Assembly (NCBI GenBank): GCA_014925825.1
Contig: JACGCK010000267.1
Span: 1 to 55,645, forward strand
Length of the DNA stretch: 55,645 nt
From: Pholiota molesta
Lineage: Eukaryota > Basidiomycota > Agaricomycetes > Agaricales > Strophariaceae
Direction: 5' to 3'
Below, in pieces: positions 48,808 to 55,645 of the stretch. The position numbers and the translations under genes were made by a program. The notes beneath the pieces were generated by a model. The model was not told the DNA's origin. It did no database searches and was given only the letters and a program-made list of their open reading frames with translations. Positions within the stretch are counted from its first letter, which is position 1, and each line of letters starts with the position of its first letter.

Positions 48808-49172
48808 ATTGTTCAATGAGATCTTTCGATAACACGTTCGCTGAGAACAAACTAAGAGCTCGGTCTATCTGTGTGCCCACGTCAAAGGAAATGGGCTGGA
48901 GAGCGGATGAGTGGCTGGAGAGTTGAGGGAGAGGTAAACGCTAGGAAGGATACTAAGTTTAAGCTGGATCAACTGGGTTCATGTATTTCCATTTGGTCAC
49001 ATGCTTTAATTCTGGCACCCGCTTTCCTCGCCGCCACCTACTGACGTACTTTACTCCTTGTTTACTACGGCGACGGACGATCCACAGCATACCATATCTA
49101 ATGTTTATGAAAAAGCTCCTCTAAAGGAACTATAATCCTATACCTTTGCTGCCTGACCTGTCTTGTTTGGAT
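48808..49172. promoter_or_regulatory. bidirectional promoter, BAH-PHD / battenin
   Basis: 365 bp between divergent start codons. Contains C/T-rich leader sequence toward the BAH-PHD gene; no clear TATA box. Confidence 0.4.
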
Positions 49173-51300
49173 ATGCCGCGAAGAGCAACCTTTGCTGTTA
49201 CGGAACTTAATGGCCTCCACTTGCCTGATGATGGCGACGACGACCAGGCCTTCGATAGATTTTCGCCTCATGATCATAGCGAGCTCAAAGGTGCGAAACT
49301 TGTACCATTGAAACTTGGTCGACTACTGAACAGTTATTGAACAGATCGCGAGCAGAAGCTTCTCAGGAAGCTTGGACTTTCGTTCTTCATCTTTGGATTG
49401 ATTAACAACGGTAAGTAATTGCACTCATTCTTAGTTCTACTAAGCACGTACTAAAACTAAACTGCCTCAGTCCTTTATGTGATTATTCTGTCAGCAGCAT
49501 TGGACCTGGTGCCGCCATCAACGCCCAAAGGCATTGTCGCCTTTTGCAACATAGCACCATCGATGCTTGCCGTCTCTTGGACGTATATTTTGAAGGGAAA
49601 GGTCAGGTATAATCGAAGGCTAGCTGTATGCTGCCTCCTGAGTACATCCGGGATGCTTGTGAGTTCCCCCAAACCCCGCTCACAATGTATTGTTCACCTT
49701 AAATATTCAATATACAGGTAGTTGCTATTTTTAATAGCCTATACATGCGACTATTAGGAATAGCGATGACTTCTTTCTCTACTGGTCAGTATATGTGCTG
49801 CTGCTACATAAGAGAGGCTGATTCTAGACTGTTATAGGTTTGGGTGAATTGACATTCCTCCAATTGTCAACAACCTATTCGCCTCCATCTGTAGGAGGCC
49901 ATAGTGTAGGGTAAGGACATTTATTTGACGATTTCCTGATGACTTTCCTCATAACCTTGGATATAGGTACTTCGCTTCTGGCACTGGGGCCGCCGGACTT
50001 TTTGGAGCATTTTTGTGGTGGGAAGTACGGGGACTGGGCGTTCGCCTAGGAGTTGGCATGTCCTCAGTGAGCTATGCTGTTTCATACACACATCATTTGT
50101 GACTTACTCCTCTGTTTGAAGCTCATGCCTTTGATTATTCCCTTGACCTATTATTTCCTTCTCCCAAGTCCATCCTCCTTCCTCTATGCGACGACTCCTA
50201 CTGTTTATAACGATTTGCTCAGTCCTCCTCCTCCAATATCCGCTCTCCCATATACCCCTCTGCCAGAAGCGGAAGATGAAGAAGGCGAGGAAGAAGGAAC
50301 AATTCCGTCTGGCCCTAAAAGAGGTGTGGCGCTATCAATTGCGGATAAATGGCGATTGGTCAATCCACTGATACCGAAGTATATGCTTCCACTTTGTGAG
50401 TCAATAACCTTACTTACTCGCTAGACGATATCTCATCTATTTTGTACACAACAGTCCTCGTTTACCTTGTGAGTCAATCTTCTCTATGAGATGGCGACGT
50501 TCATCTTCATTTATTGCCATTTCAGTTTGAATACACGATAAATCAGGTACGCTACAGTTGCTTTCTGTTATACTCAATTGTCATATGAATCCATGAATAT
50601 TTTCTCTTCAATAGGGTATCGGTCCGACGCTTTTATACCCTGTCCCATCCAAGGAAGGCCATTGGCTTCTGAGCAAGATTATTCATAGTGTTCGCGATTA
50701 CTATCCTTTGTGGCAGGTACGCCGTTTGAACCATCCATTGATCGTTTTAAAAGTCCGACCTCAATCTCTGCATGCCTTTAGTTGGTGTATCAAATGACGG
50801 TGTTCTTATCTCGTTCTTCTATTTCGTTAGGGATTCCGGCCTTGCCAGAACGTTTCTTGCCCGCGCCAGCAATCATCCAGTTTGTTGTTCTTGTGACACT
50901 GGCGTATGAATCTGCCGTTGGCTTCTTTAGCGACGAGTCCGAGAGCGTCAACGTGTTCTTGGTATTCTTGCTGGTCTGTGTTGAAGGCATATGCGGCGGT
51001 TTGGCATAGTACGTTTTCCTACTCCTGTTGCGGGCGGGCATCGCCTTCTTTTGCTAACGATGATTTTTTCTCTGTTTTATCAGCGTAAACGTGTTCTACC
51101 ATATCAACCACGAACCGCCAGATCCGAATGCTAACAACGACATCGAGCAGACCCGTCAGGAGCGGGAATTCAAGATTGGCTCCATTGGCTTCTCGACATC
51201 GAATGGCATCCTTCTCGCTTCCATTCTTGCTGTCCCCACCGAGATCGAACTCTGCAAGGCGCAGATTGGGCGTGGAAAGATGTTATGCAAAGGGTTGTAG
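49173..51300 (+). CDS. BTN1: battenin/CLN3-family protein (Btn1-like)
   Basis: Multi-pass protein of the vacuolar/lysosomal membrane. The CLN3/Btn1 family affects vacuolar pH, amino-acid pools and retrograde trafficking. Exons join in phase to about 490 residues from MPRRATFAVTELNGLHLPDD. Family segments are LGLSFFIFGLINNVLYVIIL, SAALDLVPPSTPKGIVAFCN, GLGELTFLQLSTTYSP, GYFASGTGAAGLFGAFLWWE, LVYLFEYTINQGIGPTLLYP, YQMTVFLSRSSISLGIPALP and FLVFLLVCVEGICGGLAYVN. It ends IELCKAQIGRGKMLCKGL, a short Cys-containing tail of the kind that can be lipidated in this family. A cytosolic acidic loop (EAEDEEGEEEGT) lies mid-protein. Open frame upstream of 49173 has no ATG. No frameshift seen. Confidence 0.92.
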
Positions 51301-51587
51301 CGACCTCGGAGATGATTCTATTCAGTTGCTCAACGACTGTAGCAGACGTAGCCATTATGTATCTATTCTAGAGTTTCTCGTTAGATATGTAATGTGAGGA
51401 TGTACAATATGTATCAGTTACTAAGTTACAATATAATGACAGCTCCAAAAAATTGCGGCAAACATGTATGTACAAGCAAGAAATTTACAAAGATAATACA
51501 ATATACAGAAAGCAAATTGCAGTATAGACCAAGTATAGACAGAGATTCATGATTTAAACCCTTCAAATTGAATTCGAATTCCAGAAA

Positions 51588-54500
51588 TTAATCTTCAAAA
51601 AATTGACGAGGAGATCCAACCTACGGGTATGTTAGCGAATTGTAGTTTAATTAATCTGAGTACAGACAGTACCTTCTCCATATACGACTGCCAGGTCTCC
51701 TGCAGGCTTCTGTCATCGGCAGCAATTCCTCGCAAAGCATTCTCTGGCGTGTAATGCTCAAGAGGGACATTGTGCATCGCAGGCGCAGTCGCATATGTCG
51801 GCGGCGCATATTGCTGCTCGGGCACTGTAAATGATCCCGAAGCGGCAGGCCAGTATTTGTACGTTTCCTGGGGATATGACGCTGGGGGTTGAGGTTGGTT
51901 GTATGTTGAGCGATGAACGTCGCCATAGTTGGCTGAAGAAGGTGCTACGTGCGTAGTTTCGATATTTGAGTGATATTCTTGAGGTACGGAATACATAGAG
52001 TGTTGTTGCTGGGGAATAGCGGGTGCATGCGATGGAGGTGGTGCGTAATGAGCTGGAATAGCGTGGCCGTGCTGTTGATTGGGATGGGGTACCGAAGACG
52101 GTGGGTGCGAGACTTGCGTTGAATGGTGATATTGTGGTTGTGATTGTGGCGGCGGCGGCGGCTGGTATGTTTGCGCAACGACAGGTGGTGGCTGCAATTG
52201 CGATTGCGAGTGGTGTCGTTGAGGAGGAGCCTGTACATGGTGGGCGGGCATCGGTCGTACGCCAGCACTGGTAGATGGTGCGTATGCGGTGTGAGCACGG
52301 CCCGTTTCCTCTTCGTATCCTTGTTGGCGATAGTGAGTCGTATGCTGCTGGTGCTGGTGTTGGTGCATTTGCTGCTGAGCCTCCATCTGTTGTCGATGTT
52401 GTTCCTGCCGTTGTTGGTGCTGCAGCGTTTCCTGCTGGCGCTGCATGTCGAGTTGGAGTTGCTGCTGGGCTTGCTGGGTTTGCTGCTGCTGCTGCTTTTG
52501 TTGGCGTTGCATTTCTTGCTGCTGCTGCGTATATTGCCGCTGGATTTCCAGTTGCTGCTGTAACTGCTGTTTCCTGGCGACTTCCTGACGTTCTAGCTCC
52601 TCGATCTCGCGCCTTTCCGCTTCCTGCCGTTCTCGTTCCAGTCGCTCTTGTCGTTCCATCTCTTTCTTCTGTTTTGAATGCTGTTGTTGTTGATACATGG
52701 CTTGCTGTTGCTGGTGGTGGTGATGGTTCGCTGATGTGCTGAGGTCGACATAACCCTGCCGCTCGAAATAGGATCAACCATCATCGGTGCACCAGAGAAC
52801 AACTCTCCACCATTGCGATATGCGTTCTGTATCTGCTCTTTGATATGCCCCTGGAAAGAATTGAGCTCAGACACCAAGCTAGGGTGAACGTTGGCGAATT
52901 GTGGATTGTCAATGAACATTTGGCTCGGCGAGTCACTTGACGCGCGGGATGACGATCCGCTACCCGAAAGCGTTATGGTGGTGTCTCTACTCGACGAGCT
53001 CGCAGAAGCATTCAATTTCGTAGCAACAGTGTGCGTTTTGCCGCTGAATATCGACATTTCATCCTTAGAATCACTTGGTTTAGAAGGTTTGAAGATATCA
53101 TTCGGAATGCTTGGTGGAACGCCATTATTGGCATCGCGGAAAGCTTGGTGAGATTTCGCTTGCAAGCGACGTAAGATAGGCTATGAATATCAATATTGTC
53201 AGTTCTTTCTCCAATGTGAGTACAAAGTTGCAAATTTGGTACTAACAAGAAACTTTACTGCCCGACCACCATATCCAGCAGCATTTTGGAAGAGGTCACA
53301 TGCATTATTGAGTTCCAAGAACGCAGCTGGGGCGATTTTAGACCGCGAGCTATTGGTAGCCACCGAGGCTAACATAACCTAGATAAAAAATTAGACTATA
53401 CGTTTCCTATTAGAGGAATAAATGCACACACAGAAGCAGAGAATGCATGAGTCCAAAGTACCCAAAAGCGTGCAATTTGGGCAGGGAAATGTGAATTGCT
53501 GTTTCACTGAAGAGATGATAGTACAGGCACTCCGGTAACCCGCAAGGAAGGAAGGTGCATATTGACTCTTATGGGATCCAAAGGGTTACTCGAGATAGCG
53601 TGAGCAAAGAAACAGCGATGAATGTATAGCAGAGCTAGATCGTGCGTATCTCATCAATCATGGACATTCATCTGACAGGAAGGGACATACTCAGCTCTCG
53701 GTAATTATGTGGCATGAAATGCGACATTGTTTGAGCCAGACCCACTCCCTGTGGCGGCTGTCCTTGCGCATATGCTGGCAGTTCCATATCCGGACTTTGC
53801 GGTCCAAATCGAGGATGATGGTGTATTTCGGCGCGCGCGAGGTCAACGTTCCTTGGACAACCGCAGAAACGCACTCCGCCCCAAAGCGGGCTTTCCAGAA
53901 TGGGACTAAATTCGAATCATGCATCAAAACCTTGACATATCACGCAAATTGACTTACAGCTCGGTATGATGGATCCGTCATCTGCCATTGTCTGATCAGG
54001 ATCCTCTGGAAGTTCGCAATCGACGAAAGGCAATGAAAATGTAGCCAAGCGGCCAGTAGCGAGGCCCTTGACAGATAAAAACATGACGATTTTAGCGCTC
54101 ATGATTCAGGATTATCGAGCAACCAACTCGGAAGCCCACCTGCCAACAATCCGTGATGAACAGCTCCCAAAACAGTGCTCGTCTCTTCTGCACCTCCGTT
54201 GGAGTCAATTTCCATCGAGCACAATCGCGATCTAGACGCCAAAAATAAAAATAGAAAGGAGAGGGGAACGCATGCAGGGTCAAATGTCAGCGAATGTCGT
54301 TATTTTCAGCCAGAAAGAGAACAAAAACGCACGTAAGCCGATCTAGCGTCGAGGACGCCAGAAAAGTAACTATTGTCAGGGTCACGTCAGAAATATCTGA
54401 TCATCTATGCAACTCACACTTTGTGCCAATTTACATGCGAGACCCATGAGTGCCCAAGTGGTCTCGATGCTGTTTTCGCCGCTGCACATACCCTCATAGA

Positions 54501-55645
54501 TGGCCATTAGACTGAGCGTCTGCACTGTCGACACCGAGGGAGGCCGATCCAGTAATCCATTTCTCGATGCTTTGGGATCTGTCAACCATGATAGATGAAT
54601 ACGTTGCGTAAGTGAGAGCACATCGATAAGCCGCGATCGCCTAGCAAAGGCACTCACCGACGCCGTTAGCACCGCCTGGATCTAGGCTCAACGCTGCTTT
54701 AGTTAGCTGATAGAACTTCTCCGCAGGTACATTATCTGGCGCCGCAGGGAGATTGACGTCGTTAAGTGCACCGAAACAGCATAGGACAAACAACAATGCC
54801 AGGTCATGCGACGATCGCTGACGTTTCGCCACAACGTTGGGCGAGGCAGTTGTCGGGAAAGCCCCAGGTGGTGATGCACCGCCTGCAGACGGTGAAGATG
54901 CTTCCTCATACCACAAAGGCATAATTTCGCCTTCAATTTGCCGTTTCGTGACAGCGCCGAAAAACCATGGCGCGAGCTCGAGGTAGGAATGTAGAAGGTA
55001 CACTGTGTCGGCATAGGACGGAAGAAAATTGTGTACAAGTGTATCCAGTGTTATGCTTCGCTCCCAACGCTGGAGGGGGTTATTCGGCTCTGCACCGCCC
55101 GATGACGATGGCGAAGAGATTGCATTGGGTGAGCCTTGCGAAATGGCAGGCGCCAGAGGGAATGATGATGCTAATGCGGCGACGGCGCTTTGGAGATTTG
55201 GGATCTCGGAGCTACCATTTCCTGTGTAGTGTTGGATGGAATACGATGGCGCATCTGGGTGCCGGTAGCCGGTCTGGGATATCTGGGAAGGGTTGTAAGG
55301 ACCTGACGAACCCGACATATATTGGGGTTGGGGCGGCAAGAGTTCATGTTGTGCAGCAAGATGGGTAGAAGAGGATGGCACAGCTGATGTTGCATCCTAC
55401 GCATTACACTAGAATGAGCAGGCTCCAGTAATGAGATCATAACGCGGTGCTCACAATTAAAAGTGATTCTGAACCTGCAGACCTCCCATAAAACGTAGCA
55501 GCGCCATCGTCTCGAATAGCCAATGTACCGAACACATCGTCCAGTTCCTCATCCCCCTCCTCCTCCTCTTCTCGTACTTTCAGTTCGGCTTGGCCTCCTG
55601 GGCCTGATGCAGAATGTAACTCTATAGAAGACTTGACTTTCAGCA
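51588..55645 (-). CDS. fungal-specific transcription factor with poly-Q C-terminus (5' end outside window)
   Basis: Nuclear regulator; the zinc cluster presumably lies beyond the window end. The first visible exon gives an acidic linker and LAIRDDGAATFYGRSAGSES, a typical element after the Zn2Cys6 domain. The middle domain includes DTVYLLHSYLELAPWFFGAV, SVSTVQTLSLMAIYEGMCSG, WALMGLACKLAQSVGLHRDC, RRALFWELFITDCWQS, PKYTIILDLDRKVR and MSHFMPHNYRELTLLYIHRC. The C-terminal part contains VHPSLVSELNSFQGHIKEQI, then a Glu/Arg helix (RQERLERERQEAERREIEEL) and a long Gln/His/Pro-rich tail, ending YMEKVGSPRQFFED. Two one-base deficits (53790-53791 and 52766-52768) break the frame. The target pathway is unknown. 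Confidence 0.85.
52335..52715 (-). repeat. CAG/CAA-rich tract encoding poly-glutamine
   Basis: Dense mixed CAG/CAA codons encode Q-rich blocks such as QQQLEIQRQYTQQQQEMQRQ. Mixed codons argue against simple slippage. The encoded region is low-complexity, probably a disordered or coiled activation segment. Confidence 0.75.
52766..52768 (-). other. apparent one-base deficit in a T3/A3 run
   Basis: SGAPMMVDPI runs into a frame that stops soon after, while GYVDLSTSANHHHH and the whole Gln-rich tail lie in another frame. A fourth T would read DPIFERQGYVDLS and join the two. Confidence 0.65.
53790..53791 (-). other. apparent one-base deficit after DLDRKVR
   Basis: LDLDRKVR continues in the next frame as DMELPAYAQGQPPQGVGLAQ, the expected family sequence. 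One more G at the GG pair would restore the frame; reading on in the original frame gives an unrelated segment that soon stops. Confidence 0.65.

Noticed and set aside
1..55645. CRISPR array, integron, prophage or bacterial defence system
   Set aside because: The DNA is eukaryotic with spliceosomal introns; no direct-repeat/spacer pattern, integrase or phage genes were seen.

Overview
The window is nuclear DNA of a filamentous basidiomycete, most likely an Agaricomycete. The genes carry many short GT-AG introns (mostly about 45-130 nt) with CTRAC-type branch points, are packed on both strands, and belong to families typical of mushroom-forming fungi: Zn2Cys6 regulators with fungal-specific middle domains, a fungal PARP, a TPT/Sly41-type transporter, a battenin and small secreted proteins. 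No bacterial operon, tRNA, rRNA or intact transposon was found.

Layout. 1-4.7 kb: Zn2Cys6 regulator (minus strand, 3' end outside), with several apparent frameshifts. 4.7-13.1 kb: a gene-poor stretch. 13.1-21.4 kb: two minus-strand chromatin genes, a very large Sds3-like Sin3/HDAC subunit and Rtf1 of the Paf1 complex. 21.9-27.6 kb: a divergent pair, an M20 amidohydrolase (minus) and an Hcs1/IGHMBP2-type helicase (plus). 27.7-30.4 kb: an uncharacterised P-loop ATPase (minus). 31.2-37.2 kb: PARP and a RING protein (minus). 38.8-43.3 kb, plus strand: a TPT-family transporter, a cysteine-rich small secreted protein and a second secreted protein with a possible ADP-ribosyltransferase-like motif. 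43.9-46.3 kb: amino-acid permease (minus). 47.1-51.3 kb: a divergent pair, a BAH-PHD chromatin protein (minus) and a CLN3/battenin protein (plus). 51.6-55.6 kb: a second fungal-specific transcription factor with a poly-Q C-terminus (minus, 5' end outside).

The genes do not form an obvious pathway. Chromatin and DNA-maintenance functions are over-represented (Sds3, Rtf1, BAH-PHD, PARP, Hcs1 helicase, RING protein, two regulators). The most distinctive observations are: a PHD finger whose last Cys pair is displaced by about 220 residues containing an AT-hook; two neighbouring secreted proteins of unknown role; an expanded Sds3; a GC-AG intron inside a Walker A motif; and a repeated pattern of one-base deficits in short homopolymers that breaks three otherwise conserved genes and looks more like consensus-sequence error than decay.

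Gene models were spliced by eye using splice consensus, phase and family knowledge; exon ends are approximate unless stated. No search or alignment was run.
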